NCBI GenBank assembly: GCA_019634715.1
Contig: JAHCAU010000008.1
Location: 144,768 to 208,767 of the forward strand
Direction of reading: 5' to 3'
Length of the DNA stretch: 64,000 nucleotides
From: Lysobacter sp.
Lineage (GTDB): Bacteria; Pseudomonadota; Gammaproteobacteria; Xanthomonadales; Xanthomonadaceae
The position numbers and the translations under genes are program-made. Below the pieces are notes generated by a model. It ran no database searches, was not told the DNA's origin, and saw only the letters and a list, made by a program, of their open reading frames with translations. Shown here one piece after another: positions 52,770 to 61,689 of the stretch; the stretch's first letter is position 1, and each line of letters opens with the position of its first letter.

Positions 52770-55213
52770 GGGACAGAGTCTGGAGAGGGGAGATCGCCGC
52801 CACCGCGCGTCTGGGGGGGCGGAACGAGGGACAGGTCCTCGCGGTGATAACCGAGGATAGCACGGCGCAGACGGCCTTCCGTGTCCGGCCCTGCGGAGCC
52901 TAGTCCCTTGAGTTCGATTTCCAGCTGAATGGCGTTGTTGAGCTCTTCGCCACGGTTGCGCAGGTAGCGACGGCCGACAAGGCGCACGGCCACGCAGCAG
53001 CTTTCCCATTGCACGCCGGCGATGCCTTCCAGCAGCTGGTCCTCGCGCAGGGAGTAGTAATAGCGGCCGACCAGGCTCCAGGTCGGGTTGATCGGATACA
53101 GGAACGACAGGTCGGCCTGTTCGAGCAGGTCGCGGCGGTAGCGGTAGCTCAGGTTGACGATGCCGGCGTCGCCGACCAGGTAGCGGGTGCGGACGCTGGC
53201 CAGGTCGCGCCGGCCGGCCTTCGGATCCCACTGGTAACTGGCGCCGATGGTCCAGCGGTCGTTCGCGGCGTAGTTGGCGTCGGCGATCCAGGCCGACTTG
53301 CCCTCCTCGGTCGGCGCCTCGCCCGGTACGGTGACGCGGGAATCCTCGAAGTAGCGGATCTGCCCCAGGCTGGCCGACAGCTTCTCGCGGCCGTCGGATT
53401 CGCGGATCAGGCGGGTCGAGACCGCCAGGGTCAGCTGGTTGCCGTCGGCCTGGCGATCGGCGCCGGAATAGCGGTTGTCGCGGAAGAGCTGGCCCCAGCC
53501 GAAGGTCAGCGGCCGGGTGTCGAACACCGGGATGCCGGACTGGTCGCGGTAGGGCGCATTGAAGTAGAAGATCCGCGGCTCCAGCGTGTGCAGGTAATCG
53601 GTGTCGCCGAAGCGTGCCTGGCGGTCGAAGTAGACACCGGCATCGATGGTGCCGATCGGCAGGCTGCGGGTGATGCGGTCATTGCGGTACTGCTGCACCA
53701 GCGGCCCCATCACCGCCGGGTCGGCGGTGTCAAGGCCGTTGCGGCGGGCGTGGGTCAGGGCGCGGTCGAGCGCATCGCCGCCCAGCTGGAAGCTGGTGTA
53801 GCGCCAGGCCAGGGTCGGGCGCAGGTACCAGCTGTCGCCCTCGAGCGGCAACTGCACGAACGGGCGGGCATCGAAGCGGGTCGCGCCACTGAACACGTCG
53901 TGGTCGAAGCGGGTCGCTTCCACGTCGAAACCGGCGTTGAGCCAGGGCGTGAACGGCTGGTCCCAGCGCATGTGCGCGCGCGGCAGGCGGTTGAAGGGCA
54001 GGTTGGCGTCGCGGAGCGTGTAGTCGGCGAGCTGCCAGTGGTCGGCCATGAACGAGGCTTCCCAGTAGCGTCCGCGGCCGTAGACGCCGATGTCGCTGGT
54101 CACGAACGAGTACGCGGCACCGTTGAGGTTGTTGCTGGCGTCGTCGAGGTAGCGGGGGTCGCTGACCCAGCCGAGATTGGCACGCGCCTGCCACTGCGGC
54201 CCGAGGTTCTGGCTGCCCACGAAACGCAGGAAGCCGCGGTCGTCGCGTCGGCGGTTGGACGCCGGGATCCCTTCGGCGATCTCCTCGGCGCGCTCGCGGT
54301 CGGCCAGCCGGTCGGACGGCAGGAACGCGCCGTCGAGCACGCCCTTGCCGGTTTCGGTGAGGTAGCGGAATTCGCCGCCGAGCTGCAGGCCGCGCTTGCT
54401 CATCCAGCGCGGCGTGAGCGTGGCGTCCATGTTCGGCGCCAGGTTCAGGTAGATGGGCTGGCGCCAGTCGAAGCCGTTGCGGCCGGATTGCGAGATTGCC
54501 GGATAGAGCAGGCCGGTACGGCGGCGGTCGTCGACCGGGAAGCGGAACCAGGGCAGGTAGAGCACCGGGATCCGGCCGATGCGCAGGGTGGCATGGCGGG
54601 CGGTGCCCATGCCGTCCTCGGTGTCCACGTCGATCCGCTGCGCGCGCAGTTCCCAGGCGCGGGCGCCGGGCGGGCAGGTGGAATAGGTCGAACCGAACAG
54701 CGAGCCGACGTCGCCATTCATCACGATGCGGTCGGCGCCGCCGTTGCCCCGGCGACGGGTGAGCTGGTACCGGATCTCTTCCAGTTCGTGGGTGTCCTTG
54801 CCCTGGTCGCCCTTGGCGCGGGCGGCGCTCAGGCGCATGCCGCGGTCCTGGTAGCGGACGGTGCCCTCGGCGACGTAGGTTTCCTTGTCCTGGTCGTAGC
54901 TGAGGTTGTCGGCGAGCAGCACCTGTTCGCCGCGACGCAGGCTGACGTTGCCGTCGAGGTTCAGGATCTGGCCTTCGGTCCCTTCGAGATTGTCGCCGGT
55001 GACCTCGGTCTCGTCGGCGGGCGCGCCTTCGCTGAACGTCTGCGGCGGCAGCGCGTGCGCGAAATCGGGCACCACTTCCTCGATCGGGCACATGGCCCAG
55101 TTCTCGGGCGGCTCGTCGGCTGCCTGCGCCGACAGCGACAGGGCGATGCAGAGGGGCAGTGGCAGCAGGCGGAGGTTCTTTCGCACGCGGTCGACCATGA
55201 AGTGGGCACGCAT
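52766..55213 (-). CDS. lptD: LPS assembly outer membrane protein LptD
   Basis: Forms with LptE the translocon that places LPS in the outer leaflet (815 aa). Signal peptide about 1-31; the OstA/LptA-like beta-jellyroll (about 65-200) has EGTEGQILNLDGNVSLRRGE; the 26-strand barrel follows. Four cysteines in the expected places (AMCPIEE, STCPPGARAW, ESCCVAVRL) allow the non-consecutive disulfides. ATG at 55213; 55198 is also possible. First gene of the operon. Confidence 0.94.
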   Translation of the reverse strand: MRAHFMVDRVRKNLRLLPLPLCIALSLSAQAADEPPENWAMCPIEEVVPDFAHALPPQTFSEGAPADETEVTGDNLEGTEGQILNLDGNVSLRRGEQVLLADNLSYDQDKETYVAEGTVRYQDRGMRLSAARAKGDQGKDTHELEEIRYQLTRRRGNGGADRIVMNGDVGSLFGSTYSTCPPGARAWELRAQRIDVDTEDGMGTARHATLRIGRIPVLYLPWFRFPVDDRRRTGLLYPAISQSGRNGFDWRQPIYLNLAPNMDATLTPRWMSKRGLQLGGEFRYLTETGKGVLDGAFLPSDRLADRERAEEIAEGIPASNRRRDDRGFLRFVGSQNLGPQWQARANLGWVSDPRYLDDASNNLNGAAYSFVTSDIGVYGRGRYWEASFMADHWQLADYTLRDANLPFNRLPRAHMRWDQPFTPWLNAGFDVEATRFDHDVFSGATRFDARPFVQLPLEGDSWYLRPTLAWRYTSFQLGGDALDRALTHARRNGLDTADPAVMGPLVQQYRNDRITRSLPIGTIDAGVYFDRQARFGDTDYLHTLEPRIFYFNAPYRDQSGIPVFDTRPLTFGWGQLFRDNRYSGADRQADGNQLTLAVSTRLIRESDGREKLSASLGQIRYFEDSRVTVPGEAPTEEGKSAWIADANYAANDRWTIGASYQWDPKAGRRDLASVRTRYLVGDAGIVNLSYRYRRDLLEQADLSFLYPINPTWSLVGRYYYSLREDQLLEGIAGVQWESCCVAVRLVGRRYLRNRGEELNNAIQLEIELKGLGSAGPDTEGRLRRAILGYHREDLSLVPPPQTRGGGDLPSPDSVP

Positions 55214-55281
55214 CTGGTAGGCAAATCCCGGCTAGCTTGACGCATCCGCCCCGGGGCGGCAACGCGCGGGGATGCGAAAGG

Positions 55282-56202
55282 TCAGCTGGAGGACAGCGCG
55301 CCGACATGGGCGGCGCAGGATTCGCTCAGGCCCTGCAGGTCGTAGCCGCCTTCGAGGCTGGAGACCACGCGGCCGTCGGCATGGCGTTCGGCGATGGCGA
55401 CCAGCTCGCGGGTGATCCACGCGAAGTCCTCGGCGTCGAGCTGCAGCTGCGCCAGCGGGTCCAGCCTGTGCGCGTCGAAGCCGGCCGAGATCATCACCAG
55501 CTGCGGGCGGAAGGCGTCGAGCTGCGGCAGCAGCAGGGTCGACCAGGCTTCGCGGAACTGCGCGCTGCCGGCGCCGGGCGGCAGCGGTGCGTTGAAGATG
55601 TTCTGCACGCCGCGATCGCAGGCGTGGCCGCTGTCGGGATACAGGGGCAGCTGGTGCGAACTGGCGAAGACCACGCGCGGCTCGGTGTCGAAGATGGCCT
55701 GGGTGCCGTTGCCGTGGTGGACATCGAAATCGGCGATGGCGATGCGCGACAGGCCGTATTTCTCCAGCGCATGCGCGGCGCCGACCGCGATCGAGTTGAA
55801 CAGGCAGAAGCCCATGGCGGCGCTGGTGGTGGCGTGGTGTCCGGGCGGGCGCACCGCGCAGAACGCGCGCTTGACCTCGCCGCTGAGCACCATGTCGACA
55901 GCGGCCGCCACCGCGCCGGCGGCGCGCAGGCCGGCTTCGGCCGAGGCCGGGGACAGCACGGTGTCGGGATCCAGCCAGATCCGGTGCGAGGGTCGGGTTT
56001 CCAGCACCGCATGCAGCAGGGCATCGGTATGCACGCGCAACAGCTGCCCGCGCGTGGCGCGCGGCGCCTCGATCCATTCCAGGCCGGGATGGCGCGCGCG
56101 GAGGAGGTCGGTCACTGCCTGCAGCCGCGCCGGGCACTCCGCGTGGCCCGGACCGGTGTCGTGGGCGAGGCAGGCGGCGTGGCTGAAGACGGGCAGGTTC
56201 AT
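55282..56202 (-). CDS. Histone deacetylase-fold (class II-like) amidohydrolase
   Basis: A 306-aa zinc amidohydrolase. HDTGPGHAECPARL at the start, the catalytic His pair in RPPGHHATTSAAMGFCLFN (122-123), zinc ligands in IADFDVHHGNGTQAIF (Asp160, His162) and SAGFDAHRLDPLAQL, and the GGYDLQGLSES loop. Bacterial relatives deacetylate polyamines or other acyl-amides; the substrate here is not known. ATGA overlap with the adenosyltransferase gene. Confidence 0.92.
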   Translation of the reverse strand: MNLPVFSHAACLAHDTGPGHAECPARLQAVTDLLRARHPGLEWIEAPRATRGQLLRVHTDALLHAVLETRPSHRIWLDPDTVLSPASAEAGLRAAGAVAAAVDMVLSGEVKRAFCAVRPPGHHATTSAAMGFCLFNSIAVGAAHALEKYGLSRIAIADFDVHHGNGTQAIFDTEPRVVFASSHQLPLYPDSGHACDRGVQNIFNAPLPPGAGSAQFREAWSTLLLPQLDAFRPQLVMISAGFDAHRLDPLAQLQLDAEDFAWITRELVAIAERHADGRVVSSLEGGYDLQGLSESCAAHVGALSSS

Positions 56203-56759
56203 GGCTGCGGCTTGCGGCGCTCGTGTTGCCAGAGGACCTCGCCGTGGCCGCCGTGTCGCGCCAGCACGCGCGCGAGGACGAACAGCAGGTCGGAAAGACG
56301 GTTGAGGTAGCGGATCGCCTGGGGGCGCACGGCATCGTGGTGCGAGAGGGTCACGCATTCGCGTTCGGCGCGGCGGACGATGGTGCGCGCCAGGTGGCAG
56401 CGCGCCGCGGCCTCGCCGCCACCGGGCAGGATGAAGTCCTTCAGCGGCGGCAAGGGGTCGTTGAAATGGTCGAGCTGCTGTTCGAGTCGCTCGATGTCGG
56501 CATCCTCGATCGCGGCGTGGCCGGGGATGCACAGCTCGCCGCCGAGGTCGAACATCTGGTGCTGGATCGTGGTCAGCAGGGCGCGCACGTCGTCCGGCAG
56601 GTCGGTCGCCAGCAGCACGCCGATCGCCGAGTTGGCCTCGTCGACGGTGCCGTAGGCCGACACCCGCGCGGAATCCTTAGCCACGCGGCTGCCGTCGCCC
56701 AGCCCGGTCGTACCGTCGTCGCCGGTCTTCGTGTAGATCTTGGAGAGGCGGTTGCCCAT
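56199..56759 (-). CDS. pduO: PduO-type ATP:cob(I)alamin adenosyltransferase
   Basis: Makes adenosylcobalamin from cob(I)alamin and ATP (186 aa). The N-terminal ATP-binding motif KIYTKTGDDGTTGLGDGSRV, AYGTVDEANSAIGV, and RRAERECVT with YLNRLSDLLFVLAR complete the family pattern. Lies 84 bases after a DUF6580 membrane protein gene; a repeat unit is in that gap. Confidence 0.94.
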   Translation of the reverse strand: MGNRLSKIYTKTGDDGTTGLGDGSRVAKDSARVSAYGTVDEANSAIGVLLATDLPDDVRALLTTIQHQMFDLGGELCIPGHAAIEDADIERLEQQLDHFNDPLPPLKDFILPGGGEAAARCHLARTIVRRAERECVTLSHHDAVRPQAIRYLNRLSDLLFVLARVLARHGGHGEVLWQHERRKPQP

Positions 56760-56790
56760 GGGTCAGTCCTGATGCGATCCGGAGCGACGA

Positions 56791-56814
56791 TCATCCCCGC
56801 CTGAGCGAGGATGA
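56791..56814. repeat. REP unit, family C, solo
   Basis: TCATCCCCGC-CTGA-GCGAGGATGA, a near-palindrome related to the arms of the element at 11820-11894. It sits between the DUF6580 and pduO genes. Confidence 0.75.
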
Positions 56815-56843
56815 CGGCAGAAAAAGCAGCGAGGTGAGGCGGT

Positions 56844-57434
56844 TCAGACCGTCTGCGCGCGCAGCGACGGCATGCGCTCGCGCAGCAGGTCGAAGCCGCC
56901 GAAGAGCAGCGCGGCGTAGAACAGGGTGCCGAGCACGGTCCACTGGAAGAACGGAATGCCGGCGACGTAGGCGGCGACCAGGCCCGCGCCCGTCTGCGGA
57001 TACATCGTCGAACCGAACCAGGTGGTGAAGTTGGTGACCACGAAGAACAGCACCGAGCCGGCGAGCGAGTAACCCAGCACGCGGCCGGCACCGACCTTGC
57101 CGCGCAGGCCGAAGCCCAGGACGGTGGACAGCGCGATGCACAGATAGACCGCCCAGAAGCTCAGGCCGGCCATGTAGCTCAGGTAGGTGCCGCCCATGAT
57201 CGCCGCCAGTGCGAGGTCCGAGACCAGCATCGCCACCAGCGGCACCGCCACGGCCCAGGCGCGGTTCGCGAAATACGCGCCGCCGAACAGGGCCATCGCC
57301 TCGACCGGCGAGAAGTTCGGCGGGTGCGGGAGCAGGCGGCTGAGCGCGGCGACCAGGATCATGCCGGCGAGCATCAGCGGGCCGGGCGCGAGCAGGCGGC
57401 CGGTGGACGGGGAAAGGCGGTCGGAAGGGTTCAT
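56844..57434 (-). CDS. DUF6580 family membrane protein, candidate solitary S-component-like transporter
   Basis: A 196-aa protein with about six hydrophobic helices. PPNFSPVEAMALFGGAYFAN near 38-57 and TNFTTWFGSTMYPQTGAGL are the DUF6580 signatures. The size and topology resemble substrate-binding S components of ECF transporters. Its neighbour is the cobalamin adenosyltransferase, so corrinoid uptake is a possible role; the single Cys99 (VYLCIAL) is notable because the solitary B12 protein BtuM uses a Cys. This is inference. Start at 57434 trims 15 residues. Confidence 0.8.
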   Translation of the reverse strand: MNPSDRLSPSTGRLLAPGPLMLAGMILVAALSRLLPHPPNFSPVEAMALFGGAYFANRAWAVAVPLVAMLVSDLALAAIMGGTYLSYMAGLSFWAVYLCIALSTVLGFGLRGKVGAGRVLGYSLAGSVLFFVVTNFTTWFGSTMYPQTGAGLVAAYVAGIPFFQWTVLGTLFYAALLFGGFDLLRERMPSLRAQTV

Positions 57435-57478
57435 TCGGGCGTCGGCTGTTCGGAACACAGAGGCGTTAGCATAGCGCA

Positions 57479-58765
57479 ATGTCTTCCCACGCCCCCCCGC
57501 CTACGCCCGCGGATGCCCCTCCTGAAGCCCCGCCTGCAGCGTCGCACGATGTCCTGATCGTCGGTGGCGGCCTCGTCGGCGCCAGTCTCGCCATCGCGCT
57601 GGATCTCGCGTTGGGCCGATCCGGTCTCGATGTCGCTCTGCTGGAAGCCGCGCCGGCCGGCGCGCTGCCTGCCGTGTTCGACCAGCGCAACCTCAGCCTG
57701 GCCGAGGCCAGCGTCAATGCGTTGCGTACCCTTGGCGTGATGCCGCGCCTGCGCACGCCGACCGGGGCGATCCGCCGCATCCACATCAGCCGCAGCGGCG
57801 ATTTCGGCCGGGTCCGGCTGGAGGCTGCCGAGCACGGTCGCGACAGTTTCGGCCAGGTGGTGGTGGCGCGCGATTTCGGCGAGGCGCTGGAAGCGACCCT
57901 GGCTTCGCTGCCGCGTCTGCGACGCTATCGTCCGGCGCGATTCCTCGGCTTCGCCGCGCATGGCAATGACCGCCGTGTGGCCCGTGTCGCGACCGATGCC
58001 GGCGAGTCGCGCATCGCGGCCCGTCTCGTCGTGGCCGCCGACGGCACTGCCAGCGCGGTGCGCGATGCGTTGGGCATCGCGACGCAGCACCACGACTACG
58101 ACCAGACCCTGTTCGTCGCCCGCGTGCGCGGCGAACGCGCGCCCGACGGCACCGCCTGGGAGCGCCTGACCGACCACGGCCCGACGGCGGTGCTGCCGCG
58201 CGGCGACGGCCATTACGGCGTGATCCACGGTGTCGCCCGCGACGAAGCCGATGCGGTGGCCGCGCTCGACGATGCCGCCTTCCTCGTGCGCCTGCAGCAG
58301 GCCTTCGGCTGGCGCGCCGGGCGTTTTCTCGATGTCGGCCCGCGCAACGCGTATCCGATGCAGCGCGTGCTCGCCGAACGCACCATCGCACCGCGCGCGG
58401 TGCTGGTCGGCAATGCCGCGCAGACCCTGCACCCGATCGGCGCGCAGGGCTTCAACCTCGGCCTGCGCGACGCGCTGACGCTCGTCGAGTGCATCGAAGA
58501 CGCGCAGGCCCGCGGTGGCGACATCGGTGGCGCGGACACGCTGGCCGCCTGGGCCGCGCGCCGCCGCGAGGATCGCGAGCGCACGCTCGCCTTTTCCGAC
58601 GGACTGGCACGAACGACCGCGAATCCTTCGGCGCTGGCCGCCACGATGCGCGGCCTGGGATTGTTCGCGCTCGATCACGATGCCGCGCTGCGCGCGCGCG
58701 TGGTCGGCGGCGCGATGGGCTACCGCGGCGACGTGCCGCGCCTGTGTCGTGGAGAAGCCGCATGA
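57479..58765 (+). CDS. ubiH: UbiH-type ubiquinone biosynthesis FAD hydroxylase
   Basis: FAD/NAD(P)H monooxygenase, 2-octaprenyl-6-methoxyphenol hydroxylase type (428 aa). GxGxxG in DVLIVGGGLVGASLAIAL (near 25), the second FAD motif VVAADGTASAVRD, and GNAAQTLHPIGAQGFNLGLR with DALTL are diagnostic of UbiH. The N-terminus has a Pro/Ala-rich extension (PPPTPADAPPEAPPAAS). ATGA overlap with a second hydroxylase gene. Confidence 0.92.
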   Translation: MSSHAPPPTPADAPPEAPPAASHDVLIVGGGLVGASLAIALDLALGRSGLDVALLEAAPAGALPAVFDQRNLSLAEASVNALRTLGVMPRLRTPTGAIRRIHISRSGDFGRVRLEAAEHGRDSFGQVVVARDFGEALEATLASLPRLRRYRPARFLGFAAHGNDRRVARVATDAGESRIAARLVVAADGTASAVRDALGIATQHHDYDQTLFVARVRGERAPDGTAWERLTDHGPTAVLPRGDGHYGVIHGVARDEADAVAALDDAAFLVRLQQAFGWRAGRFLDVGPRNAYPMQRVLAERTIAPRAVLVGNAAQTLHPIGAQGFNLGLRDALTLVECIEDAQARGGDIGGADTLAAWAARRREDRERTLAFSDGLARTTANPSALAATMRGLGLFALDHDAALRARVVGGAMGYRGDVPRLCRGEAA

Positions 58766-59997
58766 ACCGCCGCTCCAGTACTGGCCGCCTGAACACAGGT
58801 CGCCGCGTCGATGTCGCCGTGATCGGCGGCGGCGTGGTCGGCGCCGCCTGCGCGCTGTCGCTGTCGCGGCAGGGCCTGCAGGTCACGCTGATCGAACGCA
58901 GCGAGCCTGCGGCATGGACGAACGATGCGCATGACCTCCGCGTCTACGCCTTCGCCCCGGACAATGCCGCGCTGCTGTCCGCGCTGGGCGTGTGGGACGG
59001 CGTCGCCGCCGCGCGCGCGCAGCCGTACCGGCGCATGCGCGTGTGGGATGCGGCCGGCGGCGACGAACTGCGCTTCGACGCCGACGATGTCGCGGTGAAA
59101 CGACTGGGCTGGATCGTCGAGAACGCGTTGCTGGTCGATCGCCTGTGGGCGGCGCTGCGCGCGTCCGACGTGGTGCTGCGCTGTCCGGCCTCGGTGGTCG
59201 CCCTCGAACAGGACGGCGACACCGATCCCGACGGCGTGGCGACGCTGGAACTGGACGACGGCCTCCGCGTCGAAGCGCGCATCGCGATCGCGGCCGATGG
59301 CGGGCGGTCGGCGCTGCGCGATCTCGCCGGCATCGCCACCACCGCCGCCGACTACGGCCAGCAGGGCGTGGTCGCCTACATCGCCACCGAGCACCCGCAC
59401 GAAGACACCGCCTGGCAGCGCTTCCTGCCGACCGGCCCGCTCGCCTTCCTGCCGTGCGCGCCGTGGCCGGAGGCACAGCATGTCAGTTCGATCGTGTGGA
59501 CGCTGCCCGACGACGAGGCCGGCCGCGTGATGGCGCTGGACGATGCCCTGTTCGCGGAAGAGCTGACGCGCGCGTTCGCGTCGCGGCTCGGTGCCTGCCG
59601 TCCGCTCACGCCACGCCGGGCCTTCCCGCTGCGCCGGCAACTGGCGCAGACCTATCTCGCCGGGCGCGTGCTCGCCATGGGCGATGCCGCGCACGTGGTG
59701 CATCCGCTGGCCGGGCAGGGCGTGAACCTTGGCCTGCGCGACGTGGCGGCGCTGCGTGAGGCGGTCGCCTCGGCGCAGGCGCGCAAGGCCGACTGGGCCG
59801 CGCCGCACCGTCTCGCACGCTGGGCACGCACGCGACGCAGCGACGCCACCGCCTCGGCCTACGCCTTCGGCGCGATCAACCGCGTCTTCTCGAACGACGA
59901 CCTGGTGACCACGCTGCTGCGCGGCCATGCGCTGGGCCTGGCCGGGAAGCTCGCGCCGCTCAACCGCGCGCTCTGGCGGCACGCGGCCGGCGTGTGA
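58762..59997 (+). CDS. UbiH/UbiF/VisC-family FAD monooxygenase
   Basis: A second ubiquinone-pathway flavoprotein hydroxylase (411 aa), coupled to ubiH. Motifs: VDVAVIGGGVVGAACALSLS near 15, IAADGGRSALRDLAGIAT near 175, and GDAAHVVHPLAGQGVNLGLR with DVAAL near 310. It probably hydroxylates C5 (UbiI/VisC role) or C6 (UbiF role); which one cannot be told from sequence alone. ATG at 58762. Confidence 0.88.
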   Translation: MNRRSSTGRLNTGRRVDVAVIGGGVVGAACALSLSRQGLQVTLIERSEPAAWTNDAHDLRVYAFAPDNAALLSALGVWDGVAAARAQPYRRMRVWDAAGGDELRFDADDVAVKRLGWIVENALLVDRLWAALRASDVVLRCPASVVALEQDGDTDPDGVATLELDDGLRVEARIAIAADGGRSALRDLAGIATTAADYGQQGVVAYIATEHPHEDTAWQRFLPTGPLAFLPCAPWPEAQHVSSIVWTLPDDEAGRVMALDDALFAEELTRAFASRLGACRPLTPRRAFPLRRQLAQTYLAGRVLAMGDAAHVVHPLAGQGVNLGLRDVAALREAVASAQARKADWAAPHRLARWARTRRSDATASAYAFGAINRVFSNDDLVTTLLRGHALGLAGKLAPLNRALWRHAAGV

Positions 59998-60038
59998 GCG
60001 GTCGCGCTGCAGACATCGACAAGGAATAGACCCCTCGC

Positions 60039-60824
60039 ATGCTGATCCACTGGAATTTCGATCCGATCGCGCTGCAGATCGGCCCGGTCGCGCTGCGCTG
60101 GTACGGACTGCTGTTCGTCGGCGGCTTCTTCGTCGGCCAGCGCATCCTCGCCCGCATGTTCCGCCGCGAAGGCGTGCCCGAGCAGCACGCCGACGCGCTG
60201 CTGATGTATGCGCTGATCGGCGCGGTGGTCGGTGCGCGCATCGTCCACTGCCTGTTCTACGAACCCGGGTACTACCTGTCGAACCCGCTGGCGATCCTGC
60301 GCATCTGGGAGGGCGGGCTGGCCAGTCACGGCGGCGTGATCGGCGTGGTCGTCGGCATGTGGCTGGCCTGCCGCAGGCTGCAGTTGCCGTTCGTCTGGCT
60401 GCTCGATCGCGTGGCGATCCCCTCTGCGCTGGTCGCGGTGTTCATCCGCATCGCGAATTTCCTCAATTCCGAAATCGTCGGCAACCCGACCGGCGGCGGC
60501 TGGGGCGTGGTCTTCGAGGCCGTCGATGCGCTGCCGCGTCATCCTGCGCAGTTGTATGAAGCCGTCGGCTACCTGCTGACCTTCGTCGTGATGCGCGCGA
60601 TCTACATGCGCACCGGCGCGGACACGCCGCGCGGCCTGCTGCTGGGCTGGATGCTGGTGCTGGTCTTCGGCGTGCGCATCCTCATGGAATTCGTGAAGAC
60701 GCCGCAGGCGACCTACGAAGCGGGACAGCTGATCTCGGTCGGGCAATGGCTCAGCGTGCCGTTCGTGATCCTCGGCATCGTGCTGCTCGTGCGCGCGCGG
60801 CGTGTGGGTCGACAGGGCGCCTGA
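60039..60824 (+). CDS. lgt: Prolipoprotein diacylglyceryl transferase-like protein, Lgt copy 2
   Basis: A second Lgt family protein (261 aa). WEGGLASHGGVIGV, IRIANFLNSEIVGNPT and HPAQLYEAVGYLL retain the essential His, Arg and Asn, but the third motif reads RILMEFVKTPQ where copy 1 has [10 protein letters not shown]. It may be a functional paralogue with different lipoprotein preference. AAGGAA precedes the ATG. The gene follows the ubiquinone genes, away from thyA. Confidence 0.9.
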   Translation: MLIHWNFDPIALQIGPVALRWYGLLFVGGFFVGQRILARMFRREGVPEQHADALLMYALIGAVVGARIVHCLFYEPGYYLSNPLAILRIWEGGLASHGGVIGVVVGMWLACRRLQLPFVWLLDRVAIPSALVAVFIRIANFLNSEIVGNPTGGGWGVVFEAVDALPRHPAQLYEAVGYLLTFVVMRAIYMRTGADTPRGLLLGWMLVLVFGVRILMEFVKTPQATYEAGQLISVGQWLSVPFVILGIVLLVRARRVGRQGA

Positions 60825-60828
60825 GCGC

Positions 60829-61680
60829 GTGCAGGCGCTGTCCGGCACACGGCTGTGGCTGCTGGTTGCGGCCGCGATGCTGGCGTTCGCGGGCAACTCG
60901 GTGCTGTGCCGGCTCGCGCTGCGCGACGGCGGCATCGATGCGGCGAGCTTCACCACGCTGCGACTGGTCTCCGGCGCGGCCGTGCTGTGGTTGATCGTGC
61001 GCCTGCGCTGCGGTGCGCGCAGCGGTGGCGACATGTTGTCCGCGTTCGCGCTGTTCGCCTATGCCGCCGGCTTTTCCTTCGCCTACCTGACCTTGCCGAC
61101 CGGCACCGGTGCGCTGCTGCTGTTCGGCGCGGTGCAGGCGATCATGATCGGTCGCGGACTGATGGCTGGCGAACGCCTCGCTGCACTGCAATGGTGCGGA
61201 CTCGTGCTCGCGCTCGGCGGACTGGCCGGCCTGCTCCTGCCCGGCGTCTCGGCGCCGCCGCCGGGCGGTGCGCTGCTGATGGTCGTCGCCGGCATCGCCT
61301 GGGGCGTGTACTCCCTGCGCGGGCGCGGCGCAGGCGACGCCATCGCGAAAACCGCTGGCAACTTCATGCGCGCGGTGCCGTTCGCGCTGGCGCTGAGCCT
61401 CTTCCTGCTGCGTGATGCCCGCGCCGATAGCGTCGGCATTGCCTGCGCCGTGGCCTCCGGCGCACTGACGTCCGGGATCGGTTATGCCATCTGGTACACC
61501 GCGCTGCCGCACCTGCGCGCCGCCAGCGCCGCCACCGTGCAGCTGAGCGTGCCCGCACTCGCCGCGCTCGCCGGCATCGTGCTGCTGGGCGAGCCGCCGA
61601 CCTGGCGTTTGCTGTTCGCGACCCTTGCGATTCTAGGCGGGATCGCGTTGGTGGTCAGGGTACGGTCGCGCGCAAAGTGA
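60829..61680 (+). CDS. EamA/DMT family transporter
   Basis: A ten-helix drug/metabolite transporter with two EamA repeats (about 283 aa). First repeat includes LVAAAMLAFAGNSVLCRLAL and TLRLVSGAAVLWLIVRLR; the second includes SGIGYAIWYTALPHLRAASA and PALAALAGIVLLGEPPTWRL. The substrate is unknown. The start is uncertain: GTG at 60829 follows the lgt stop, while GTG at 60802 would overlap lgt by 23 bases; neither has a good ribosome-binding site. Confidence 0.88.
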   Translation: MQALSGTRLWLLVAAAMLAFAGNSVLCRLALRDGGIDAASFTTLRLVSGAAVLWLIVRLRCGARSGGDMLSAFALFAYAAGFSFAYLTLPTGTGALLLFGAVQAIMIGRGLMAGERLAALQWCGLVLALGGLAGLLLPGVSAPPPGGALLMVVAGIAWGVYSLRGRGAGDAIAKTAGNFMRAVPFALALSLFLLRDARADSVGIACAVASGALTSGIGYAIWYTALPHLRAASAATVQLSVPALAALAGIVLLGEPPTWRLLFATLAILGGIALVVRVRSRAK

Positions 61681-61689
61681 TGCGGGACC

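Noticed and set aside
57435..57478. Cobalamin riboswitch before the DUF6580-pduO genes
   Set aside because: Only 44 bases separate the DUF6580 start from the divergent ubiH start, too short for a riboswitch of this class.
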